DNA of 64,000 nucleotides from Chitinophaga dinghuensis. GTDB lineage: Bacteria; Bacteroidota; Bacteroidia; Chitinophagales; Chitinophagaceae. How positions within the stretch are numbered: the stretch's first letter is position 1; each line of letters begins with the position of its first letter. Positions 56,001 through 64,000 of this stretch are shown here, one piece after another. Made by a program: the position numbers and the translations under genes. The notes under the pieces are model-generated. The model was not told where the DNA came from, did no database searches, and saw only the letters and a program-made list of their open reading frames with translations. The DNA is taken from positions 466,173 through 530,172 of the forward strand of contig NZ_QLMA01000007.1 in NCBI RefSeq assembly GCF_003259435.1. Reading direction: 5' to 3'.

Positions 56001-59000
56001 AAGGCACAGCGCATGTTGTCAGCAAGTTTGATCTGACATTTATGTTTATGGTATCTGAAAGTGATGTATATCTATCGCTTGAATATAATACAGATCTTTT
56101 CTCTGCCGCTACCGCCAACAGAATCATCGATCATTTTGAATACCTGCTGGCAGCGCTGACTACAGACCCGTCAACCCCTGTGTGTGACCTGAATTACCTG
56201 AGCGCATCCGAACAGGATCAACTGATCAATGGCTTTAATCATTCGTTGGAAGCAGGCTTTCCCTATGCTAGTGTGGTGGAGCTTTTCCGCGCGCAGGCGG
56301 CGCAACAACCCAATGCTGCAGCATTGATATACGAAGGGCACACGCTTAGTTATGAAGAACTGGACCAGGCATCAGATAGACTGGCAGTATATCTCAGTAA
56401 CAGCTATGAGATCAAAAAAGAGGAGCGCATTGGTATATTACTGGACCGGTCGGACAAGATGCTGATCAGCATCTTGGGAGTACTGAAGTCGGGCGCAGCC
56501 TATGTACCGCTGGATCCGTCTTATCCGGTTTCCCGCAAGGAATTTATTATACAGGATGCTGGTATCAATATATTGCTAACGCAGACAGATTATATTTTTG
56601 ATCTGTCTTACTACACCGGAGCAGTAGTAGCGGTGGATGTGCAGCTGGATACGCTGCCTTTGCCAGCGTCTGCATCTACCTACACGCCATCGCCCGATTC
56701 GCTGGCTTATGTGATCTATACTTCGGGATCAACCGGTATGCCGAAAGGCTGTGCAATCATGCACGGTAATTTATCTGCTTACATACAATGGGCCAACAGC
56801 CACTATTTTGAAGGTGGTCGTCCACATTTCGGGTTGTTTACTTCTTTGTCGTTTGACCTAACGGTAACGACTATATTCTGTCCTTTGACGAGCGGAGGTA
56901 TGTTAACCATCTTCCCGCAACATACATCGCTGAGCGCTATCCTGGAAGCAAGTTTTGATGGCAGCCACGGCATAGACAGTATTAAACTAACGCCTTCCCA
57001 TATCAGTATGCTGCGCCAACTGGAAATAGATACCACATCAGTGAGATGCGCTATTGTAGGAGGAGAGCAGGTGCTGGGCACACATGTAGAAACGCTGCAA
57101 GGCATGAATGGCAATATGTCTGTTTATAACGAGTACGGCCCTACGGAATCGACGGTAGGTTGTATCGTGGCATCCCTGTCATTGAATGAGCCTGTGATTA
57201 TCGGAAAGCCGATATCCGGCACAGGTATCTATATTCTTGATGCGGGTGGGAGGATATGTGGCACAGGCGTTACCGGTGAAATCTGTATCACAGGTGCAGG
57301 CCTGGCAGCCGGTTATCTGAATCAGCCGGCATTAACGGCGCGGCAATTCACAGATAATCCTTTCCTTGCTGGATACCGCTTGTATAAAACCGGCGATCTT
57401 GGCTACTGGCAGGCCGATGGCAACCTTGTTTATATAGGTCGTCGGGATGAGCAGGTGAAGATCCGCGGTTTCCGCATAGAGCCCGGAGAGGTGGCGCATG
57501 CGCTGCAACAACACCCATCCGTGCAGAACGCAGTAGTGGTGGCAGTTACCGCCTCTGGAGGCGAAAAGGAGCTGGCTGCCTACCTGGTGGCTGATCAGGA
57601 ATTAAATGCTGGTGAGCTGAGAGAATTTCTGTCAGAAAGTCTTCCTGCCTATATGGTCCCTTCTCATTTTGTGCAACTGGAAGAAATACCACTGACGCAA
57701 AACGGCAAGGCCGACAAACGTCGGTTGCCGGACCCGCTGGGAATGGAAATAGAGTCCGGTGCAACATATGTTGCTGCAAGTAATGAAGTGGAACAACAAC
57801 TGATTGCGGTATACGAAGAAGTGCTGAAGAAAAAGAACATCGGTATTAAAGATGATTTCTTCGTACTGGGAGGCGATTCCATCAAATCCATCCAGGTGGT
57901 TTCCCGTATGAAACAAAGGGGCTACACGCTTACCATTCAGGATCTATTACTGCATCCGGTGCTGGAAGATACCGCCACCTTTGTATTGAAGAACAGTCGT
58001 TCCATCAGTCAGGATATCATTACTGGTAAGATTCCATTGAGTCCTATTCAGTATTATTTTTTCTCCAATAATTTTAAAGAAAAACATCATTATAACCAGT
58101 CTGTTTTATTACAGTGTCAGACAACAATCAATGAAGCGGCGCTGAAAGCAGCGCTGGAAAAAATATTGCTGCACCATGATGCCCTGCGGATGGTATATCG
58201 TCAGACGGCCGGAGGCTGGGAGCAGGAAAATAAAGGAGCAACACAAGGATATGCGCTCGAAATATTACCTTATCATACATTAGATTTTGATCAGCATTGT
58301 AACCGTATACAGGCAGGCATCAATCTGGAAACCGGTCCATTGGTCAAGACTGCCATCTTCCGTGATGCAGCAGGAGATCGGCTGTTGATAGTAGTACACC
58401 ACCTGGTGATGGATGGCGTTTCCTGGAGGATATTGCTGGAAGATATATCTGCGTTGTATGAGCAGGCGCTGGCAGGACAAATATTAAGTCTGCCTATGAA
58501 AACGGATGCTTTTCAATTCTGGCAGGAAAAACAGACCGCTTATGCCTCCAGCGAAACATTGCAGCGGGAAGCGGCCTATTGGTCTGCCATTGCAGCACAG
58601 CCTGTACCGCATCTTCCCCTGGATTATCCCGGTGGTACCAACCTGATAAAAGATATCAGCTTCCGTTCATTCACACTGGACCAGCAACTAAGCACACAGT
58701 TGTTTACGGGTTGCTATAGTGCCTATCATACGGATACAAATGATGTGCTCCTGACAGCATTGAGCCTGGCACTGGCAGATGTATTTGAAACAGACCGCGT
58801 ATTGATCAATCTTGAAGGCCATGGTAGGGAACAAATCGGTGCCGAAGTAGATGTGACCCGTACCATTGGATGGTTTACAAGCATCTATCCGGTGCTGTTC
58901 AATATGGAATACCGGGCGGATATGATCCGGCAGTTGATAGAAGTGAAAGAACACCTGCACCGTATACCTAACAAGGGCATAGGCTATGGTATTCTCCGTT

Positions 59001-62000
59001 ATATGACGGCAGCGGAAGTAACCACGACACCCGAAGTTAACTTCAACTATCTTGGCGACTTTGGCCATAGCGTTACCGCAAGTGATGGCGCAGCGTTATT
59101 CCGTTTCAGCGGAGAGCCGCATGGCCGCACTATTTCAGAGAACTGGGAAAGAACCTCTCTGCTGGATATTTCCGGTATTGTGGCGGAAGGCCGGCTGCGG
59201 CTGACGGCAGGATATAATACTGCACAGTTCCATGCTGCCACCATCGATCGATTGATGGCTGCTTTTGAACAGCATCTCGGGCTGCTGATCCGCCAACTTG
59301 CCGCTACGGCTACAATTCATCTCACGCCATCAGATCTCACCTGCAAGGACCTCAGTGTGGAGGCGGTAATGGCACTTACGGCATCCGGCAGTGTGGAAGA
59401 CGCCTATACATTAAGCCCCCTGCAGGAAGGGTTGTACTATCAATGGCTGATCAACCCTGCTTCCAGCGCTTATTTTGAACAGATGAGCTATGAGGTGAAA
59501 GGTGCACTGGATGTAGCATTGCTGGAAAAGAGCTATAATCAGCTCGTAGCCCGCCATGGTGTATTGAGGACCTGCTTCACGCAAAGCTATGGCGACCGAC
59601 CTTTACAAATAGTGCAACGCCAGGCTGGCAACCATTTCAGTTGCCTTGATATTCGTCATCAGCCTGAGTTCTCCATACAAGCATTCCGCGATGCTGACAG
59701 GCAACAAGGCTTTAACCTTCACGAAGGTTCTCAGATGCGTCTGAAGGTGCTGAGAAAGGATAATGATCTGTATGAATTTGTCTGGAGCCACCACCATATC
59801 CTGATGGACGGATGGTGCGTGAGTATCCTGATACAGGAATTCTTCAAAATATATTACAGTCTGCAGCAGGGCATTTCACCCGCGCTGGATAAACCGGTTC
59901 CTTATGCTGATTACATTGAATGGCTGAACGGGCTGAATACTTCTGCCAGCCTGGATTACTGGCAGTCCTATCTCTCCGGTTATGAAGAGGCAGCAGTACT
60001 ACCTTCCCGGAATCCCACCGGTAATTATGTTTTTAAACCGGAGAAACAGATTTTCCATATCGATGGTACACTCAGGAAAGAAGTAAGTAACTTCTGTTCC
60101 GGGCTGGGTATAACAGAAAGCACTTTTATACAAACAGTATGGGGACTACTGCTTGGTAAATACAATAGCAGTAATGATGTAGTGTTTGGCGCAGTTGTTT
60201 CCGGACGCCCGGCAGAGCTGCGCGGCGTAGAGCAGATGATAGGTATGTTCATTAATACGGTGCCGGTGCGCATCCAGGCAACCGCTGATATGCAGGTGAA
60301 AGAGCTGTTCCGGAAAGTGCAGTATGCTTCACTGGAGAGTGTGCCATATCACTATACACAACTGGGGCAGATACAAGCTGGCCATCATTTGGGCAGAGAA
60401 CTCTTCAATCATATTATTCTGTTTGAAAACTACCCGGTGCAGCAGTTGATAGAACAGAATATGGAGAAGCTGGAAGAAGATGGCGTACTCTCCCTTGTAT
60501 CCTGTACCGGCTTCGGACAGAATAATTTTGATCTGACGATAACAGTATTGCCGGGTGAGGATATTATGATCAAATTTGAATACAATAGTCACACCTATGA
60601 GCCGGCGATGATGGCACAGTTGCAGGAACATTTCCTGCAGATGACACGGTCCGTGATATCACAAGAAGAAGCATTGGTAAATGACCTGCATTACCTGAGC
60701 GCATCCGAACAGGATCAACTGATCAATGGCTTTAATCATTCGTTGGAAGCAGGTTTTCCCTATGCTAGTGTGGTGGAGCTTTTCCAGGCACAGGCAGCAC
60801 AACAGCCCAATGCCGCAGCATTGATATACGAAGGCCACACGCTTAGTTATGAGGAACTGGACCAGGCATCAGATAAACTGGCAGTATATCTCAGTAATAC
60901 CTATGAGATCAAAAACGATGAGCGCATTGGTATATTACTGGACCGGTCAGATAAGATGCTGATCAGCATCCTGGGAGTACTGAAGTCAGGTGCAGCCTAT
61001 GTACCGCTGGATCCGTCCTATCCGGTTTCCCGCAAGGAATTTATTATACAGGATGCTGGTATCAATATATTGCTAACGCAGACAGATTATATTTTTGATC
61101 TGTCTTACTACACCGGAGCAGTAGTAGCGGTGGATGTGCAGCTGGATACGCTGCCTTTGTCGGCGTCTGCATCTACCTACACGCCATCACCTGATTCGCT
61201 GGCTTATGTGATCTATACTTCGGGATCAACCGGTATGCCGAAAGGCTGTGCAATCACGCACGGTAATTTATCTGCATACATACAATGGGCCAACAGTCAC
61301 TATTTTGAAGGTGGTCGTCCACATTTCGGGTTGTTTACTTCTTTGTCGTTTGACCTAACGGTAACGACTATATTCTGTCCTTTGACGAGCAGAGGTATGT
61401 TAACCATCTTCCCGCAACATACATCGCTGAGCGCTATACTGGCAGCAAGTTTTGATGGCAGCCACGGCATAGACAGTATTAAACTAACGCCTTCCCATAT
61501 CAATATGCTGCGCCAACTGGAAATAGATACCACATCAGTGAGATGCGCTATTGTAGGAGGAGAGCAGGTGCTGGGCACACATGTAGAAACGCTGCAAGGC
61601 ATGAATGGCAATATGTCTGTTTATAACGAGTACGGCCCTACGGAATCGACGGTAGGTTGTATCGTGGCATCCCTGTCATTGAATGAGCCTGTGATTATCG
61701 GAAAGCCGATATCCGGCACAGGTATCTATATTCTTGATGCGGGTGGGAGGATATGTGGTACCGGCGTGACCGGTGAAATCTGTATCACAGGTGCAGGCCT
61801 GGCAGCCGGTTATCTGAATCAGCCGGCATTAACGGCGCGGCAATTCACAGATAATCCTTTCCTTGCTGGATACCGCTTGTATAAGACCGGCGATCTTGGC
61901 TATTGGGAGGCCGATGGTAACCTTGTTTACATAGGTCGTCGGGATGAGCAGGTGAAGATCCGCGGTTTCCGCATAGAGCCTGGAGAGGTGGCGCATGCAC

Positions 62001-62590
62001 TGCAACAACACCCATCAGTGCAGAACGCAGCAGTGGTGGCCGTTACCGCGTCTGGAGGAGAAAAGGAGCTGGCTGCCTACCTGGTGGCTGATCAGGAATT
62101 AAATGCTGGTGAGCTGAGAGAATTTCTGTCAGAAAGTCTTCCTGCCTATATGGTCCCTTCTCATTTTGTACAACTGGAAGAAATACCGCTAACACAGAAT
62201 GGCAAGGCCGACAAACGCCGGTTGCCGGACCCGCTGGGAATGGAGCTGAGGTCCGGTGTGGAATATGTGGAGCCTAGAAATGAGATTGAAGAAAAATTGG
62301 TGGCAATATGGAAAGACTTGCTGGGTAAAGATAAGATAGGAATCCGCGATAATTTCTTCGATGCAGGTGGCAACTCCATTAAGATTGTCCGCCTGTCACA
62401 TCTATCCACAAAACTGTTGGGTAAAGACATCAGCGTCGCGCTATTATTCCAGTATCCGAATATAGAAGACCTGGTCGACTTTATAGTCGATGAGCCGGTG
62501 TTGGTAGCTGGTGAAGATGATGATTTTGACAGAGATGAATTAATAGGTGACCTCAATAAATTTAATGCGTATGAAGATGACCTCAGCTAA
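53006..62590 (+). CDS. NRPS 5: A(unknown)-T-C-A(Asn)-T-E-C-A(Asn)-T
   Basis: 3194 residues with no TubC; it starts directly with an A domain that must pair with the C domain ending NRPS 4. A1: Asp223 in FDAALRDVF, code about DARHLALLVK, no match that I know; its A3 core is TSGSTGEGKAILG instead of the usual TG-x-PKG. T1 GGHSLR (Ser571). C1 with HHIICDYW at 759, where Gly of HHxxxDG is Tyr. A2 (Asp1284, code DLTKIGEVGK, Asn). T2 GGDSIK (Ser1625). E domain (HHLVMDGVSWR at 1798, EGHGRE, NFNYLGDFG). C2 of the D-accepting type (HHHILMDGW at 2262). A3 (Asp2783, same code, Asn). T3 GGNSIK (Ser3124). A2 and A3 are a recent duplication. The stop overlaps the next gene, a PKS. Confidence 0.93.
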   Translation: MDKKVIHSVFEKAAEKFPANTAVVSATENITYSELNAYANRLAHVLQLAGCTPEQIVNVVIPASVPQITALLAIFKTGGVYLPVDIAFAEKKLQQIFRDTFDGILVVTAAEKEFVCRRLQELEVDIQRLIVLHDDRRIDLYRCEKSVFLPVTFTEENDWQRNLPLIADGNSSNYIFYTSGSTGEGKAILGANAGLSHFIHWETKEFGFNETLRVSQLTAVTFDAALRDVFTALINGGTVYIPAAEIKNDPAALLAWLGENRIQLVHCVPSLFRVLTTELILNLEAAKQLQVKYLLMAGEMLYVKDVLNWRQVMGDRTQLVNLYGATETTLVKTFYRINEVSENPSQSIPAGKPISNTTVAIIRNGRVCQPGETGEIYIKTPFATKGYYNNEALTSACFVQNPLATVPDIVYKSGDQGRYLADGNIEVIGRLDNLVKVNGVRVELGEVERAMLGLENVTGCVVTVHRSVDNISTLTAYYTGASLEADVLRLQLSRYLNQQLIPTWFIHLDKFPLNTNGKIDRKALPAPVQEQLQGEAPEGELEMALADLWKAILGLEKVGRNVSFFSAGGHSLRAMQLLGRIHKAFGTAMKVQDIFLYPTIREQAAYIVRHKTGEKYNIRSVGEKASYSLSSSQKRIWVLSQFENSSVAYNMSGAYVFEGDLDVAALEYSLQQLVARHESLRTLFREDVDGIRQFILTADIAAFRMQFQDLRTAADAAHTADEQVRKSMAEPFQLSEDLPIRAELLQLEDNKWVFLFTMHHIICDYWSMMILVKELWTLYNSQVRGEASSLVPLKLQYRDYASWQEQQLEEGLLEQARKYWMQQLREEPPVLQLPTDYPRPAMKSYNGSIAARVLDNGVITRLQEMLQDKGATLFMGLLAAVNSLLYKYTAQEDMIVGSPVAGRYHADLQDQIGMYLNTLPLRTRFSAAESFNQLLDQVKSMTLAAYEHEAFPFELMLEELPLQRDMSRSTLFDVLIDLHDTRDLKNILPESGLTVNRYQGTAHVVSKFDLTFMFMVSESDVYLSLEYNTDLFSAATANRIIDHFEYLLAALTTDPSTPVCDLNYLSASEQDQLINGFNHSLEAGFPYASVVELFRAQAAQQPNAAALIYEGHTLSYEELDQASDRLAVYLSNSYEIKKEERIGILLDRSDKMLISILGVLKSGAAYVPLDPSYPVSRKEFIIQDAGINILLTQTDYIFDLSYYTGAVVAVDVQLDTLPLPASASTYTPSPDSLAYVIYTSGSTGMPKGCAIMHGNLSAYIQWANSHYFEGGRPHFGLFTSLSFDLTVTTIFCPLTSGGMLTIFPQHTSLSAILEASFDGSHGIDSIKLTPSHISMLRQLEIDTTSVRCAIVGGEQVLGTHVETLQGMNGNMSVYNEYGPTESTVGCIVASLSLNEPVIIGKPISGTGIYILDAGGRICGTGVTGEICITGAGLAAGYLNQPALTARQFTDNPFLAGYRLYKTGDLGYWQADGNLVYIGRRDEQVKIRGFRIEPGEVAHALQQHPSVQNAVVVAVTASGGEKELAAYLVADQELNAGELREFLSESLPAYMVPSHFVQLEEIPLTQNGKADKRRLPDPLGMEIESGATYVAASNEVEQQLIAVYEEVLKKKNIGIKDDFFVLGGDSIKSIQVVSRMKQRGYTLTIQDLLLHPVLEDTATFVLKNSRSISQDIITGKIPLSPIQYYFFSNNFKEKHHYNQSVLLQCQTTINEAALKAALEKILLHHDALRMVYRQTAGGWEQENKGATQGYALEILPYHTLDFDQHCNRIQAGINLETGPLVKTAIFRDAAGDRLLIVVHHLVMDGVSWRILLEDISALYEQALAGQILSLPMKTDAFQFWQEKQTAYASSETLQREAAYWSAIAAQPVPHLPLDYPGGTNLIKDISFRSFTLDQQLSTQLFTGCYSAYHTDTNDVLLTALSLALADVFETDRVLINLEGHGREQIGAEVDVTRTIGWFTSIYPVLFNMEYRADMIRQLIEVKEHLHRIPNKGIGYGILRYMTAAEVTTTPEVNFNYLGDFGHSVTASDGAALFRFSGEPHGRTISENWERTSLLDISGIVAEGRLRLTAGYNTAQFHAATIDRLMAAFEQHLGLLIRQLAATATIHLTPSDLTCKDLSVEAVMALTASGSVEDAYTLSPLQEGLYYQWLINPASSAYFEQMSYEVKGALDVALLEKSYNQLVARHGVLRTCFTQSYGDRPLQIVQRQAGNHFSCLDIRHQPEFSIQAFRDADRQQGFNLHEGSQMRLKVLRKDNDLYEFVWSHHHILMDGWCVSILIQEFFKIYYSLQQGISPALDKPVPYADYIEWLNGLNTSASLDYWQSYLSGYEEAAVLPSRNPTGNYVFKPEKQIFHIDGTLRKEVSNFCSGLGITESTFIQTVWGLLLGKYNSSNDVVFGAVVSGRPAELRGVEQMIGMFINTVPVRIQATADMQVKELFRKVQYASLESVPYHYTQLGQIQAGHHLGRELFNHIILFENYPVQQLIEQNMEKLEEDGVLSLVSCTGFGQNNFDLTITVLPGEDIMIKFEYNSHTYEPAMMAQLQEHFLQMTRSVISQEEALVNDLHYLSASEQDQLINGFNHSLEAGFPYASVVELFQAQAAQQPNAAALIYEGHTLSYEELDQASDKLAVYLSNTYEIKNDERIGILLDRSDKMLISILGVLKSGAAYVPLDPSYPVSRKEFIIQDAGINILLTQTDYIFDLSYYTGAVVAVDVQLDTLPLSASASTYTPSPDSLAYVIYTSGSTGMPKGCAITHGNLSAYIQWANSHYFEGGRPHFGLFTSLSFDLTVTTIFCPLTSRGMLTIFPQHTSLSAILAASFDGSHGIDSIKLTPSHINMLRQLEIDTTSVRCAIVGGEQVLGTHVETLQGMNGNMSVYNEYGPTESTVGCIVASLSLNEPVIIGKPISGTGIYILDAGGRICGTGVTGEICITGAGLAAGYLNQPALTARQFTDNPFLAGYRLYKTGDLGYWEADGNLVYIGRRDEQVKIRGFRIEPGEVAHALQQHPSVQNAAVVAVTASGGEKELAAYLVADQELNAGELREFLSESLPAYMVPSHFVQLEEIPLTQNGKADKRRLPDPLGMELRSGVEYVEPRNEIEEKLVAIWKDLLGKDKIGIRDNFFDAGGNSIKIVRLSHLSTKLLGKDISVALLFQYPNIEDLVDFIVDEPVLVAGEDDDFDRDELIGDLNKFNAYEDDLS
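56185..57747 (+). repeat. Intragenic duplication, copy 1 (A2 domain of NRPS 5)
   Basis: This 1563-base stretch is repeated at 60682-62244 with a constant offset of 4497 bases and no net insertion. It covers the end of the condensation domain linker and the whole adenylation domain up to the NGKADKRRLPDP motif. Only about ten to fifteen residues differ between the translated copies. Confidence 0.9.
60682..62244 (+). repeat. Intragenic duplication, copy 2 (A3 domain of NRPS 5)
   Basis: Second copy of the repeat at 56185-57747. Its edges fall in the C-A linker and just before the carrier domain, so only the A domain was copied; the carrier domains that follow differ (GGDSIK against GGNSIK). Differences include Gly to Arg in LTSGGM/LTSRGM and Met to Thr in IMHGN/ITHGN. 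Confidence 0.9.
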
Positions 62591-64000
62591 GCAGTATGAT
62601 GGGCTGGAAATAGCTATCATAGGGATCTCCGCCCAATTCCCTGGCAGCAACGATTACCGGGAGTTCTGGAATAACCTTGCAGCAGGCAGCGAATCGCTGC
62701 AGTTCCTGACGGATGAGGAATTGAAAGAAAGAGGTGTAGATGCCACCCTGCTCAACGACGCCGCTTTCGTAAAAACGGCCGGTGGGGTTTTGTCAGAAAA
62801 AGAAACATTTGACAACGGATTCTTTGGCTATACAGTAGAAGAAGCAACACTGATGGACCCGCAGATAAGGTTATTCCATAAGCATTGCTGGAATGCCCTT
62901 GAGGATGCGGGATACACTGCTGCGATTGATAAAAAGAAAATAGGATTATTTGCTGGCGCATCAGGTAATACCAACTGGAAAATACACCTATACGGACAAT
63001 CGGCCAACAGTAATGTTGATCCGTTGTATTTGAGTATGATAAGTACGCCTAACTTTATTAATACGCTGGTGGCTTATAAACTCAATTTGCGCGGTCCTGT
63101 TTTTTATGTAGATTCAGCCTGTTCCACTTCTCTTGGAGCTATACATTTGGCGTGCAGGAGTCTGCTCACTAGAGAATGCGCGCTGGCGCTGGCGGGTGGT
63201 ATCTCCATTCAAACTACCCGAAAGAAAGGATATAAATATCACGAAGGCCGCATCTCTTCGAATGACGGCCATTGCAGAACATTTGATAAGGACGCCTCCG
63301 GAACTGCAGTAGGAGAGGGCGCCGGCGTAATTGTACTGAAACGCCTCAGTGAAGCCATGAAGGATGGCGATAATATCTACGCTATAATCAGAGCTACCGC
63401 AGTTAATAATGACGGTGCGCAGAAAGTAGGATATACCGCTCCCAGTGTAAAAGGACAGGCGGAATGTATTGCTGCCGCAATGAAGATGGCAAATGTGGAA
63501 CCCGGCAGTATCAGCTATGTAGAGGCCCATGGTACAGCCACCAGGTTAGGTGATCCTATTGAAGTAAGAGCGCTCAACGAAGCTTTTGCACTGGGAGGTA
63601 AAGAAAAAACCTGCGCAATAGGATCTGTGAAAAGTAATGTCGGACACCTTGATACGGCTGCAGGCGTAGCTGGGCTAATAAAAACAGCGCTCTGCCTGCA
63701 ACACCGGCAACTGGTGCCCAGTCTGCATTTTAAAGCCGCCAACCCCGAGATAGATTTCAATGGCGGCCCTTTCTTTGTGAATACGAACCTGCAATCCTGG
63801 GAGGGCCGTGATGGCCAGCCCCTGCGCGCGGGGGTGAGCTCCTTCGGTATTGGCGGTACCAATGCACATGCCATCCTGGAAGAGGCGCCTGTACGCAGCG
63901 ACAGTGATGCAGGACGTAAATATAAACTGCTGACAGTTTCCGCCAAGACGGCCGGCGCTGTTGAAAGATACTTGTCTTCCCTACGGGGCTTCCTGGAACA
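62571..64000 (+). CDS. Type I polyketide synthase, ketosynthase domain at the start (cut by window edge)
   Basis: The frame is open from ATG 62571 (or ATG 62577) to the end of the window, at least 476 residues. The ketosynthase is complete: IAIIGISAQFPGSNDYREFW at the start, DSACSTSLGAIH with active-site Cys184, VEAHGTATRLGDP with His320, and KSNVGHLDTAAG with His359, followed by GVSSFGIGGTNAHAILEEAP. The segment LLTVSAKTAGAVERYLSSL is like a linker to an acyltransferase, so a cis-AT module is likely to follow. It would extend the peptide from the last carrier of NRPS 5 with a malonyl-type unit. The start lies inside the end of NRPS 5 (about 14-20 bases overlap, different frame). Further domains are off the edge. 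Confidence 0.93.
   Translation, partial: MKMTSAKQYDGLEIAIIGISAQFPGSNDYREFWNNLAAGSESLQFLTDEELKERGVDATLLNDAAFVKTAGGVLSEKETFDNGFFGYTVEEATLMDPQIRLFHKHCWNALEDAGYTAAIDKKKIGLFAGASGNTNWKIHLYGQSANSNVDPLYLSMISTPNFINTLVAYKLNLRGPVFYVDSACSTSLGAIHLACRSLLTRECALALAGGISIQTTRKKGYKYHEGRISSNDGHCRTFDKDASGTAVGEGAGVIVLKRLSEAMKDGDNIYAIIRATAVNNDGAQKVGYTAPSVKGQAECIAAAMKMANVEPGSISYVEAHGTATRLGDPIEVRALNEAFALGGKEKTCAIGSVKSNVGHLDTAAGVAGLIKTALCLQHRQLVPSLHFKAANPEIDFNGGPFFVNTNLQSWEGRDGQPLRAGVSSFGIGGTNAHAILEEAPVRSDSDAGRKYKLLTVSAKTAGAVERYLSSLRGFLE

Noticed and set aside
18275..64000. Thioesterase or reductase release domain, methyltransferase domain, cluster exporter
   Set aside because: None of their motifs was seen; they may lie right of the window.
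1..64000. CRISPR array
   Set aside because: No regularly spaced short repeats were found; the only long repeat is the A-domain duplication.

Overview
The window looks like a chromosomal segment of a member of the Bacteroidota, most probably Chitinophaga or a close relative. The signs are promoters of the TTTG-N19-TAnnTTTG type ahead of both tRNA-Lys genes, a PF14905-type outer-membrane barrel, a GH20 hexosaminidase with a PA14 domain, Bacteroidota-type tyrosine-recombinase relics, and a very large NRPS locus with TubC docking domains. The genus is inferred from gene content only.

Left part, 1-8.6 kb: ordinary chromosome between two identical tRNA-Lys(TTT) genes that point outward. It holds a YycJ-type MBL hydrolase, a secreted beta-N-acetylhexosaminidase, a compact ba3-type cytochrome oxidase operon (IIa, II, I, SCO, cytochrome c; the 41-aa IIa gene is easily missed), a likely small RNA and a MORN-like lipoprotein. 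A frameshifted integrase lies just beyond the 3' end of the left tRNA-Lys.

Middle part, 8.6-18.2 kb: AT-rich and full of debris. It has an orphan Imm33-like gene, a frameshifted helix-turn-helix gene run into the end of an IS3-family transposase, fragments of tRNA 3' halves in two places, a stub of a second integrase and a decayed gene of unknown family. A VOC protein, an outer-membrane barrel protein and two secreted proteins of unknown function appear intact.

Right part, 18.3 kb to the end: one co-directional biosynthetic operon with overlapping or nearly touching genes. A fatty-acyl-AMP ligase fused to a carrier protein starts the chain. Five NRPS proteins follow, with 12 adenylation domains, and an Asp/Glu-racemase-family gene sits between the fourth and fifth. 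A ketosynthase-led PKS runs off the right edge. Specificity codes read by eye suggest: fatty acyl - Ala - Thr - Asp - Ala - Val - Ala - Thr - Cys-like - D-(PheA-like) - unknown - D-Asn - Asn - polyketide extension. No thioesterase, exporter or regulator of the cluster is in view; they may lie to the right. I do not recognise this series of residues from a known compound.
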